From contig NC_133536.1 in NCBI RefSeq assembly GCF_048544455.1, positions 170,396,325 to 170,460,324 of the forward strand: a stretch of DNA of 64,000 nucleotides, read 5' to 3'. The notes below the pieces were generated by a model. The model saw only the letters and a program-made list of their open reading frames with translations. It searched no databases and had not been told where the DNA came from. Shown piece after piece: positions 45,482-55,868 of this stretch. The DNA comes from Silene latifolia. Lineage: Eukaryota; Streptophyta; Magnoliopsida; Caryophyllales; Caryophyllaceae. Every line of letters begins with the position of its first letter. Positions within the stretch are counted from its first letter, which is position 1. A program made the translations under genes and the position numbers.

Positions 45482-45719
45482 ACGGGGAAATGCCCCGTGT
45501 AACAAATTGTAATAGATATTCGTTGAATTATTTTTGAATTTTTATTTATTACATTTAATTAGGACAATTAGATTAGACAATTTTTAGCGTAAGACTAAGA
45601 CTATAGACTGTATTTCTGCATATTTGGTATTTTGGGATTTGTTTTACGCAGGTTTGGGGAAATGCACGCATTTCGAGGAAGAAACGGTAGAAATTCAAGG
45701 AAATATGCACGAGGAAGTC

Positions 45720-45893
45720 CTCGATCGAGTATTTTTGTACTCGATCGAGTGAAAGATGGTTCGATCGAGTCTGCTGATTACTCGATCGAGGAAGGCCACG
45801 ACAGAACAGCTCGATCGAGAGGTTGGTTACTCGATCGAGTAAGGAGACATCAACAAGTCCTCGATCGAGTGACTTAAAACCACTCGATCGAGT
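45720..45893. repeat. CTCGATCGAGT dyad array upstream of the Athila-C downstream ORF, 8 units
   Basis: Units lie at 45720, 45740, 45760, 45781, 45810, 45830, 45860 and 45883 (steps 20, 20, 21, 29, 20, 30, 23). A CT-rich leader follows (45920-46220). Confidence 0.95.
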
Positions 45894-46224
45894 GGATTGA
45901 ACAGGGACCGAGGGAGTTTTCTATCTTAAACTCTTTAATTCCCTAATCTTATTTCATTTCATTTATAATTTCCCTCTAACTTCCTCCCCTAATTGTGATT
46001 GATTTCCCCCAAATCCCCATCTCTTGCCCAAAAATCACCTAATCAAACACCTACATTCTCTTGCTAGTTAATTAATCTTCCATAACCCCTTAATTTTCCC
46101 CTCTTTTGTGCTCGTTTTTACGGTTTTCAAAGGGGATTAGGGTTTGCGGTTTTGTCGATCAAATTTCCGCCATTGCTGTCTGTTTTTGGAGTTTAATTAC
46201 TTTTTGTAGGTCAATCATCATCAA

Positions 46225-46856
46225 GTAAGTATTTATATCACACTCCTTGCTATTTCTCTTGATTTAATTAGAATTGTTTTGAGGTGATTGATTTAGGGCT
46301 CGAAAATTCCATGACTAGTCGACTTGTTTCGATTGTATTGTGTTTATTTGCCCTTGATTAGCTTATTGTTGATGTTGTCACAATTCCTCACTGATCTTGC
46401 ATGATAAATTCGAATTTTTTCGCGATTTCCGCAACTAGGGTCCCTGTAAGTCGAATTCATCGACTGTCCGACGGTTTTTCTATTGCTTTGCTTGCATAAC
46501 TGCAGCTCTTGATTGCCTTTTGCTGCTGTTATCTGTTTCCCGTCCCCTATTGCCATTACTTGATGTAAATTATTGGGAAATCTCGCGCTGTGAGTGATTA
46601 TATTCGACTGCCAGAGTCATACATGCCCCCATTTCTGGTTTCATGCTGTTTAGCCCTTTGGCAGTCACTGTTTTATCGTGTTATCACCACTCACTTGCTG
46701 TTTTTCGAAAATTATTGAGGAATTGTTGGTTTTGTATTCTGGAAGTCGAATTTTCGACTAATAGGGCTGCTCTTTTGCTGTCACATGTTGGTTAGCGATC
46801 GTTTTAATCACGGTTAGCAGCATATTTCTCATTCATGCCCTTTTGATAATTTGCAG
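46225..46856 (+). other. Putative leader intron of the Athila-C downstream ORF
   Basis: CATCAA|GTAAGT donor at 46225 and AATTTGCAG acceptor ending 46856; ATG is at 46858. It is 632 bp long. Same arrangement as the Chromo-1 leader intron. Consensus-based inference. Confidence 0.6.
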
Positions 46857-46857
46857 G

Positions 46858-47312
46858 ATGGACGCGAGTTCCTTGTCTTCTACTAGCACGTCCTCCAGCT
46901 CTTCCAGCTCGTCCGGGAAGGAGTTAGTGGTCCCTGCTGTCACCACTTCTGCCTTGGTAACCACCTTAGCTTCCGCCGTTACCAGCACTCCTAAGCCTTT
47001 CTCTTTGCTGGACTGTGGACGCACTCCCCGCTACCAGCAACCCGGTATGCTACCACCGAGGCCACACCCGCGGGCTAGCCAGACACAGGCTAGCCAGTTA
47101 GCCGTTACTTTCAGCCCTTCTGAGGCTGTTTCTACGAGGGAGGGCGCACTCACACCTCTACCGAAGATGCCTTCGATGAGGAGAAGGAGGAGACAGCGGT
47201 AGAACGAGAGGTGCGGTTACGGGCAGAGCAGGCGGCCGCGAGAGCTGCCAGAGAGGAGGCGAGTGACCCTCCGTTCGTACCCGGTCCGGAGGATCAGGAT
47301 GGAGATGACTGA
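46858..47312 (+). pseudogene. Athila-C small Ser-rich ORF, frameshifted
   Basis: ATG 46858 follows the putative acceptor by one base. The N-terminus is Ser/Thr-rich (MDASSLSSTSTSSSSSSSS). The annotated frame stops at 47202. A shift near 47160 restores an acidic, Ala/Glu-rich helix-like segment (EREVRLRAEQAAARAAREEA) to TGA 47310-47312. About 150 aa in total if joined. No family recognised. It sits in the env position but shares no obvious sequence with the Athila-A/B ORF. Confidence 0.5.
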
Positions 47313-49160
47313 GTCTCCCCTTGTTTGTTGCTTTGGTTTGGGGAGACCATTTTGTTGAGTCCGAGTGCACGAGAGACGGTGCCGACGACGAGTAGCTACT
47401 GGTCTACTCACTTCCCCAGTTTTCTGGCTGGTTTGGGGAAGTTCGTGTTTTGTATGTTCTCTCACTCTTTTTATTTTTTCGTCTCCTTTATTTTTCTTTT
47501 TATTGGTTGTATACCCCCATCCCCCATTTTCTGCTGGTGTATGCTGGAGGACAACGAGGGCGTTGTCCGTTTTGGTTTGGGGAGGGTATTGCATCCTTTT
47601 GAGTCTGCATCTGCATTTGTTTTGCATTCACGTTTAATTTTTCAGTTTGCATTTGTTGTTTATTTTCTTTAAAAATCAAAAAATCCGAAAAAAAATTAGA
47701 AAAATGTTAAAAATTCAAAAAAATTTCACGTTTATTTTTGCATATAGGTTGAGTCGGAACGGTAGATTCCCGTGATGATATTGCACTTAACTTGTCAATT
47801 CACTTGAGCCTTGCACATTATTGATGGTTTTTAGCCTTGTCAATTCGCATAGTCTACGAATTTCTGTTCAAATAATAGCTGACTGTTTAGACTTGACCTG
47901 ATAAACTGGCAAACTACTTAAAAATTCTGAGTTTTAGAGCCCATAACTGGTGACATTCATGACCAGTTCATTAGGAATTTTGAGTAGTACTCCTTGCATA
48001 GCATGTTCGTCTCATTTGCACATTTATGACATTCAATTTCTTGTCAAATGCACATATTCGGGTTTGTGGTTGGTGTCACATGCAGGGAGGGTCTTGCAAT
48101 TACCCTTTCTTTATATCTATCACCCATTTAGCTCCACATTGACCAAAACTTGCCTTTTTGACCCATTAGCTACATTCCAAACTAAGCCTGCCTAGTCAAG
48201 CTAGTTAGTCTGTCCTTTTGTGGTATGTTTTCAGTTGCAGTTTGGTCCGTAATTCTCGTTTGGAGTTGGTGTTTGGATTGAGGAAGGAGGAAGTGAAAAG
48301 AAAAAAAAAAAAAGAAAAAAAAAAGTATTGAAAAAAGAGGAAAAACGTGAAGAAAGAAGAAAAAAAAAAGAAAAAATTGAGATTCACGTGTACAGTGAAC
48401 AAAAGAAAAAAAAGAGATAGATTGTGAAAAATCGGACCCTCTTGTCAGAGTTGAGAAGATGTTTGAAGACGTACAATCGACAAGAGGGTTAGTTGTTACA
48501 GTTAGTTAATTCAGACGATGTGTTTAAAAAAAAGGGGAACTTTGTGACCGTCTGACTCCTCCACTCTTATTTTACATTTTTTGAGGAGATTGTGTTTCCA
48601 GTCTAGTGAGTTTTGTGCCAAGTGAAGGGCACCCGTGTTTATCTTTCATTCAGTTTGAGATCCGGATGGTTTATTATGGTCCTGTTAGGAACTAGCTTGA
48701 CGCTTTTACCTCCACATTTCCATAACATGTTTGCCTTTTCTCACCTGAACCTCACTATTCCCATATTATTTGCAAACCCTCGGCTGTGACGGACATTTTT
48801 GGTTGGAGTGTGTGCATTAGTACTTGAATTGTCTTTCATTTTTGTTGCATGCATGCTATGTAGGTCGCAGTTAGGTGAGTGACTGTTTTTCTTCTCTCTT
48901 TTACATATAACATTCGCCCTTTGCTTCATGAGAGAAGAGTGACCACGTGAGAGTCCGGTTTTGTTGGTCTTGCAAGGTCGATAGGTCAGCTTTATTTCTG
49001 AACAGCTTTTAATTCGGTTGCGTATTGACTATCTAGCTTTAACTGTTGATTTTGTTGCATTAAAGTGGTTCAAGTGGACAAGTTAGGCTAGCTCTGAGTT
49101 ATCATTTCCGTTCCATTAGTTTAGTTTTGAGTTTACTCGAGGGCGAGTAAAGGTTTGGTT
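47313..49160 (+). other. Athila-C 3' untranslated region
   Basis: No gene seen. It contains GTTTGGGGA words, a purine-only tract at about 48296-48420 and AT-rich sequence. Confidence 0.55.
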
Positions 49161-49170
49161 TGGGAAGATT
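49161..49170 (+). other. Athila-C polypurine tract
   Basis: TGGGAAGATT lies immediately before the 3' LTR start. Confidence 0.6.
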
Positions 49171-50660
49171 TGATACGTGCCTAATGTACGGTCTTTTTGG
49201 CCTATTTCAGCACGTATTTCCATGCATTTATATACTGTTTTTATAGTATTTTGCCCCGAATTGGCTACTTTGGTGTATTTTGTCCTTTTTGTAGGAATAA
49301 TCGCGGAAGTAGCGAAACCATGCTCTATTTCGTCCTTTTTGCATGCATTTAGAGGAGACGGGATTATCCCAGTGAGATGTCAGACTTGAAGAGTCGTTGC
49401 ACGCATTACGAGGCATTTTGGTGAAGACGTGAGCTGAATTGAAGACCCAGTTGGTCTATCGAGCTGTTAGGTGGTCTATCGAGTGATTCCTAAGCTTCCC
49501 AAGACTCGATCGAGCTACTGCTTACTCGATCGAGTGATCCACACATGACCAGTCCTCGATCGAGTTCCCTGAAGGTCGATCGAGGAGTTTCCCCTGAGCT
49601 GATGGTCGATCGAGTAGTCTAATCTACTCGATCGAGAGACTTTTGACTTCGTGGGCTTAATCAGTCCGTGTTTTAGTATTTCCGCATAAACACTTAGACT
49701 TTTCCTATTTAACCGAGGATTACTAGGTTAATTAGAGGATCTTTTTTAATCTACTTTTTACTCTTAGACTATCTCTTTTACTATCAATTGGATATTAGAA
49801 GAACCTACTGTTACTTTTACGTTGCTTTTCACCTTGGGATTATTGCACTCGGATTTCGTCGTTCTTTACGCCGGATTGCTCAGATTGTAATCTCCTCCTT
49901 TTCTTAATAATAATTAACCTTCTTGTTGCCTTTAATTATTGTTTATGCATTTGTTGTTACCTGCCCTAATTTCTATCATCGCGTTTATTTATTATTCCGT
50001 TATGTCTTCTGCTGGGATTTTATGTGCTGTTAGATTAGTTATGAATATGAGTAGCTAATTCCCCTTCATGTTGGGATTAGGGGATCTGCGGTAGAATAAT
50101 GACGACGTAGCGAATGAATTAGACGAATTGACTAAGAGACTCTGTCACTATAGCAATATAACTGTAATCACCGACCTAGTTGAGTGCACGCTTCTATGTC
50201 ACCTATTAAACTGGCTACAATTAGTCCTGGATCGAAAGATTGGATTAAATAGGCCTGCTATAAACAGTAGACTGCCCTAATGAGGACGAAAGTTAAGTTA
50301 GTGGTATTTTAGGGTGGGAAGTGGACCGAAAGGACCTTCTAATATCCGTCTCGCATTAGTTCGTCTGAGTCATTTACTGCTAAGTTGTTAAACTACCGTA
50401 GTGAACCGAGTTCCCGGCATGTCCCCCTTTTATTGATAGTTAATTCGTATTTCTTGCTTTACTGCTCTTACCTTATTTCTCTTCCTTTTACTCCGTAGTT
50501 TAGAACCAAAAATTCAATCAACCCCATTGTTACCATAGAATTAGAGATAGACAGCTGTAGTTGCATTACCTCCCTGAGGATTCGATACTCGACTGCCTCT
50601 ACTACATATTTAGCTGAGACCGTTAGGTTTATTTTTGACAGGTCAACGACAGGCGTGTCA
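49171..50660 (+). repeat. Athila-C 3' LTR
   Basis: 1,490 bp; only a few differences from the 5' LTR were noticed, the largest near 49374-49385. Followed by the second GGAAG. Confidence 0.95.
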
Positions 50661-50665
50661 GGAAG

Positions 50666-51497
50666 CTTCTCAATACCGTGTACCATTGGCGACACCACGA
50701 TCAACAAAGCCTTATGTGATCTAGGGGCTTGTGTGAGTGTTATGCTGTACTCGGTGAGTAAAAGGTTAGGGATGGGTGAGCTTAAATGCACCAATATCAC
50801 ACTCCAAATGGCCGATAGATCGACGAAGACACCATTAGGGATATGGGAAGATGTTCCCGTAAGAGTTGGAAAATTTTTCATCCTGGTGGACTTTGTCATT
50901 GTTGACATGGAAGAAGACTCCAACATTCCAATCATTCTAGGAAGACCTTTCTTACACACCGCGGGTGCGGTGATTGATGTGAAGCATGGAGAGCTCACTC
51001 TAGAAGTGGGAGATGAGAGCATAACTTTCAATCTTGACAAGACCATGAGAGCTCCCCATTTGTATGAACCATGTTTTATGGTTGATCATTATAGCTGGAA
51101 GGATGATAGAAAGAAGTCGGAATTCCAATGGAAGAAAAAAATTGATGATGCTCCATTCAAAAAGCAAGTGAATTGTAACAAAGAGAGCTTGAAAAGCTCA
51201 CCAAAGTCAAGCAATGAAGAGGATGGCCTCATTGGCCAAGACAAGAAAGTGGGAGAATTGTCTCTATCAACTCAAGAGATCTTTAGTGATCAAGTAGATG
51301 AAGTTTGTGGTCTTTGGGACGGTGAGTTTGAAGGGATTTTCAATCCCCATATTGGTAATGCTATCGATAAAGACCAACATAAAGCACAACAAGGGCAAAG
51401 GTCTATAGAAGATCTTTATCAAGATAATGAACAAGCTTTTGACTACTTCTTCAAGGTGTTGAACAACATCAACAACACCTTGGACATGCCCCCATGA
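50666..51497 (+). CDS. Athila-B protease region
   Basis: Continues the frame cut at 40875. It has the aspartic protease motif ALCDLGACVSVM (catalytic Asp codon at 50718), MADRSTKTPLGI and [14 protein letters not shown], then a charged C-terminal extension (VCGLWDGEFEGIFNPHIGNA) to TGA 51495-51497. This half is open throughout. In other Athila elements pol follows in frame; here the ORF ends and only untranslated sequence follows. It would process Gag in the particle. Not translatable today because Athila-C and the gag defects separate it from a start. Confidence 0.85.
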
Positions 51498-51837
51498 CAT
51501 CTCACTAAGGATGAGAGTTTGGTGGAGTCCTCCCTAAACCACCATTTGTAAATATTTCTAACTCCCTAACTTGCATTTTAATTCTTACATTGCAGTTTTT
51601 GTCATTTTTGGATTTTTATGCTTTGATCAAGGTAATTATCATTTTTGAGAGAAGTGAGGGAGAGACTAATGATTTAATTGATGTGTAGTGCTTTAGCTTA
51701 GTGTGGGGATAGCAATTGCCTAGGCTATTCATGCCTTAGTAATGCCCCTACAATGAGGAACACGGGATTTCAAGAATGAAAAATGACAAGGGATATGCAA
51801 GTGCACGGATGGAACTGAATCCGGGTAAAACAGGGAG
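51498..51837 (+). other. Athila-B untranslated gap where pol is missing
   Basis: 340 bp with no ORF; similar to 23550-23870 of Athila-A, so the pol loss is shared by both copies and is ancestral. Confidence 0.7.
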
Positions 51838-52200
51838 AATCGGATTGTCTTCAAGGGGAATCCGCTCGTCTACGGGAAATCCGAGCGTCTTTGACAAAAT
51901 CCGCCCGTCCATTTTAACTTGAAATTTGAAATTTTGGGACTGTCGAAGAATCCGAGCGTCCTGGTAAAGAAGACGCTCGTCTTCAGAAATCCGCCCGTCT
52001 TTGCAGGAAGACGCCCGTCGTTTTGCCTGTGAAAAAAAAGAAAGCTTGCTGTCTCAGAATCCGCCCATCTTCAGAGGAATCCGCGCGTCCTACAATCGAG
52101 AAATCCGAGCGTCTTTGCTGAAAGACGCCCGTCTTTAGGCGAGAATCCTGAACCCAAAATAGGCAGAATCCGAGCGTCCCGAAGGAAAGACGCCCATCTT
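51838..52200. repeat. CGTC-type dyad array upstream of the Athila-B env-position ORF
   Basis: Units (CCGNNCGTC or ACGCYCGTC) lie at 51862, 51881, 51901, 51952, 51973, 51991, 52011, 52061, 52081, 52105, 52125, 52170 and 52190. Most steps are 18-21 bp. Full units read AGACG-NN-CGTCT, a dyad. Confidence 0.93.
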
Positions 52201-52225
52201 CCCCTGCAGTTTCAAAATTTTCGGG

Positions 52226-52236
52226 TATTTTAAATA
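52226..52236 (+). promoter_or_regulatory. Possible TATA box of the Athila-B env-position ORF
   Basis: TATTTTAAATACCCC lies about 30 bp downstream of the array and about 300 bp before ATG 52542. A C/A-rich leader follows. Confidence 0.45.
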
Positions 52237-52800
52237 CCCCATACCACATTCATTTCTTCATTCATTCATTCAAAACACTACCCATAAACCCCAAAACTCA
52301 AAACCCTCATCCTCTCCATCACCAAAACAAGATTTCCTCAACTAAATTCAACAAAATCAAATCCAAACCTCCTTTTAAAAACAATTAATCACTCCTCTTC
52401 CAACAAAAATCAAACCAAGCACCAAAATCTTCAACCTTTGAGTCGATTTTTGAATTATAAAGGCAAAGCCTTTCATCTTAAAATCGATTTGGGTATACTT
52501 GGAAATTGAAGATTTTCACTCTTTTCTTGGTATTTTCATCAATGGCAAGGACAAAAGGATCAACAAAGGCACCTAAGGCAAAGGCACTCTCAACAAGACA
52601 ACAATGTCTTCAAGCAAAAAAAGCCTCATTGGCTATGGTGGTAGCTAGTTCAAACTTGGAAGTTCAACAACAAATTCCTCCCTTGGAAGCAACAACATCA
52701 ACAACTCCGAAAATTGCTCAATTATCAAACTATCCGGAGGTAATTTTCATTTCTAACTCCCATAGGGATACATTTGCCAAGTATGCTAGGAAATCGTTTC

Positions 52801-55800
52801 TGTAACACCGCCAAAATTTCTAAATTTGTTTAAATTTTCTACACTCGAACTTCGGGACGAAGTTCTTTAAAGAGGGGAAGATTGTAATATCCCAAATAAT
52901 TTAATATTTTATTTGACTAGTTTATTCTATTCTCTAATATTTCACTTTCGTTTTAAAGAAAATATTATTTAAAGTAGATTTACTCGTCTAATAGGGTTTA
53001 ACCCTTTCGTTGTATATATATACATGTTCTATTTTTGGTCTCTTTTTAGCCGCCTAACTCAAAGCTTTTCCCCTGTTGATATACAATTTGTAATCAAATC
53101 CTCTTCTGCCATCTTATGTGTTTTATGCTATTTGGATCATACCCCATCATCATCATTAAATATATTTTATAATGATCATTCACAATTTTGTTCTTACTGC
53201 AAATCTTTGCACGGCGATTTGTCACGCTATTAATTTAATAGCATTGTGTCGGTGTCGCAACGTCTTTCTTGTTATGGGGATCGCTTTCCTCGTGCTATTC
53301 CTTCTGATCCGTGTTTATTTAGTCCGCCACCCTCTTGCTTCAGTTTTAATTTGTTAAGGTAACACGATTCTACCGATCCTATTACTCTTATTATTGTTCG
53401 AGGTTGTATGTATATGTGCTAATTGTACTTTATTTATTGGAGTTATTCGTATGTGAGTATACTTGTTAATTGTTGATACGGATTTATGTGCTGGAAGTTT
53501 TATCAAATATATTATATTAATTATTATTGTTATATATTATATATTTATTTTGTTAATTTGGTGTTATGTGAGATGGGTGGTGTGCGTGACGTAGCCCTTA
53601 TTCGTGATATGGGCATATCATTGTGAACATCGTTAAGGAATTAGTAGTAGATTAAAAAGGATGATGATGGCTGGTTGGTTCACTGAGTACGGACAAATTG
53701 TTAGCTTCAATGTGAAATTATGAGATTTGGTTATCTTGAGTACTAATGATGGTGGTGATCATCCTTTCTTGACATTGGAATATTATAATTTGTATGATGT
53801 CAGTGATAGCGGTTCAGTATAACGAATTGGTGGTTGGTTGGATTTATATTGTGTTTAAATTGTCTTTCCTTTGATCTTGACTCGCGGGTGAGTAGCTTAA
53901 AGTCTTGTACTTTAAGTGATGAGCAGTTCCTTTAATGGAATATTTGACAATATCGATATTGAATTTGAGATGGAAATATTGTTTGAGTAGCGTTTCAATG
54001 TTTGTTTCGGTTTTCTTAATCGTATAATTCGTTTAATCTTTTATTTATCGTATTCGTTATTTAATTTAATTCCCGAGTTATTTAAATAATTAGAGACGGG
54101 TTTTGAGTCGGGTTGGTTAAAATGGAAAACTGCTATATCGGGGAAGTTTCCATTTAAGGAAACTTCCCATGTTAGGAAGTTTCTAATTTTAGTAACCTTC
54201 TATTTTGGGAACGGGAATAGTTAAGTAATCCCTTATCATTTATTTATCTTTCAGAAGGCGAATTTGCTGTGGAATATTATTGAGCATCTGTCCATTTGAC
54301 TGCAGTACTGAGGTAGGGAAATACACTTGACTTATTATCGTTGATGTTGAATTGTGTTGACTTGTTTGTGTTTCATATGACCAAAATGTGAACGTTGACT
54401 TGATTCGTGGTTGTTGATTTATGTTATGATTCATATACTGGAAGGTGATTGACTGAATTGATCATATTGAGTATGTTATCACAACATTTGGTAACCGGCA
54501 TGATTTTATGATTGATCAGTTCAATGATATATATATTGTGTTGCATTAATTTCTTTTGAGCATTCATATGCATTGGAGATGGAGGATGTTGTGTTGATGT
54601 GGTGTGGTGAAGATGATGTTGTGATAAGGCCCAGGCGGGTTCTGCAGGACTTGCCCTGGTGTCCTCAGCTGCGAGCTGGCAGATCGGCTACGGTCGATAT
54701 ATAGTCTACCGGGGATCGGTATGGCTGGGTGTTCCGGGTTATGAGATACTAGTTGAGATCCCGTGCTAAAGCACGGTATTTGAGAGCTAAAGAACGATAT
54801 TTGTGAGTTTTGCTTATATAGTGGTCATTTAAGATATTTGTATAAATGAGCTGTAGTTATTATAAGTTCTAATGTACGTTATAATATTAGTGATATATAG
54901 CAATAGAAATTGGTATTTTGGGAGAGAATAAAATTTCAGCAAAAAATATTCATAAATAAGTATATGCTACCATCTCAATATATTTTTTACGACATGTTTA
55001 TGCTACCATCTCTAATTCATCAAAAGATCTTAACTAAGGAGAGGTTGTTAGGGGTATATTGAAAGATTTTATTGAGTAGTATAATTAGGAATGTATTTTT
55101 ACAAAGATATGTAAAATTTTATTGAGTAGTATAATTAGGAATAATTTTGCTGTATATTTTTATTACAAAGATATGTAAAATTTGGATATTTTTAGTGCAT
55201 ATTTTAATTGATATTGGTGGACTTATTTGGTGCATATACATTCCTCTATGATCTATTACTCCATTTAGGATTATTTGACAGCGTACTAATGTTATACAGT
55301 AGATTTTAGTGGACGTGTATATGTTATAGATAATTTGACAGTGTACACTAAGCCCAGCATAGTAATATGTAAAAAAAAGGCCCACTTATAGGTGTGAGCA
55401 TTTGAGCGGGAAAAAGTTGGTGTTTTCTTATTCTTTAAGTTTTAGGGGGATGAGTTGAGATGGAGATGGAGGTGTCGGAGGAGCATGCATATCATATTTT
55501 GTTGTTTCATTGTATTCCCTACTCAACCTCGTGGTTGACCCTGTGTATTCGTGAACACCTGTGATGATCCAAATATTGGGGAGCAGATTTGACAGATTTA
55601 TTAGATAGGATGGGAGCTTGATGGGCGTGAGACACTGGATCAGAAGACTTAGTAGCTAGATCATCATTTAGAAGAATTTCACTTTTAATTATGTTAGTTC
55701 TTTGTAATTTGATGTAAAAGAGATTTTGTAATAATTAAGTTAAAGTAATTATATAATTTGCCTTGGAGTTTAATTTGTTATTCACTACCTCGGGAAACTG

Positions 55801-55868
55801 AGATGGTAACAGTCCGATTTATTAGGGAATGTCTTGCTAAAGGCTCCTTCATAAATCGGGGTGTTACA
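52801..55868 (+). repeat. Chromo-3 5' LTR
   Basis: TGTAACACCGCC...GGGGTGTTACA. Contains an internal hairpin, purine tract and LTR-start-like junction at 52847-52890, plus the Helitron. ORFs at 53024-53357 recur in the 3' LTR with no coding signature. Confidence 0.93.
54749..55450 (-). mobile_element. Non-autonomous Helitron (702 bp) in the Chromo-3 5' LTR
   Basis: Read on the minus strand it begins TCCCCCTAAAACTTAAAG (55450) and ends with hairpin CCGTGC-TTTA-GCACGG, eight bases, then CTAG (54749). The 3' LTR has the empty site GAGATA|TGAGTTG (about 61004-61011), so insertion fell between A and T with no duplication. All are Helitron hallmarks. No Rep/helicase ORF. An internal repeat of about 50 bp occurs at about 55055-55185. 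Confidence 0.9.

Larger units (their letters stand above)
40876..50660 (+). mobile_element. Athila-C: complete pol-less Athila-like element nested in Athila-B
   Basis: 9,785 bp flanked by GGAAG (40871-40875 and 50661-50665). LTRs are 40876-42367 and 49171-50660 (1,492 and 1,490 bp), TGATACGTGCC...GGCGTGTCA, nearly identical. The interior has gag, a dyad array at the gag-pro boundary, a broken protease region, another array, a leader intron and a small Ser-rich ORF. No RT, integrase or large env-position ORF. It belongs to a different Athila subfamily from A and B, having CTCGATCGAGT rather than CGTC-type arrays. Confidence 0.93.

Noticed and set aside
46100..47312. A possible captured host gene in Athila-C
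   Set aside because: It lies wholly between the element's array and 3' region, in the position of the Athila extra ORF, and I recognise no host protein in it.
53024..53233. Repeated ORFs in the Chromo-3 LTRs (also at 59287-59496)
   Set aside because: Again duplicated only through the LTRs; no domain or selection signal visible.
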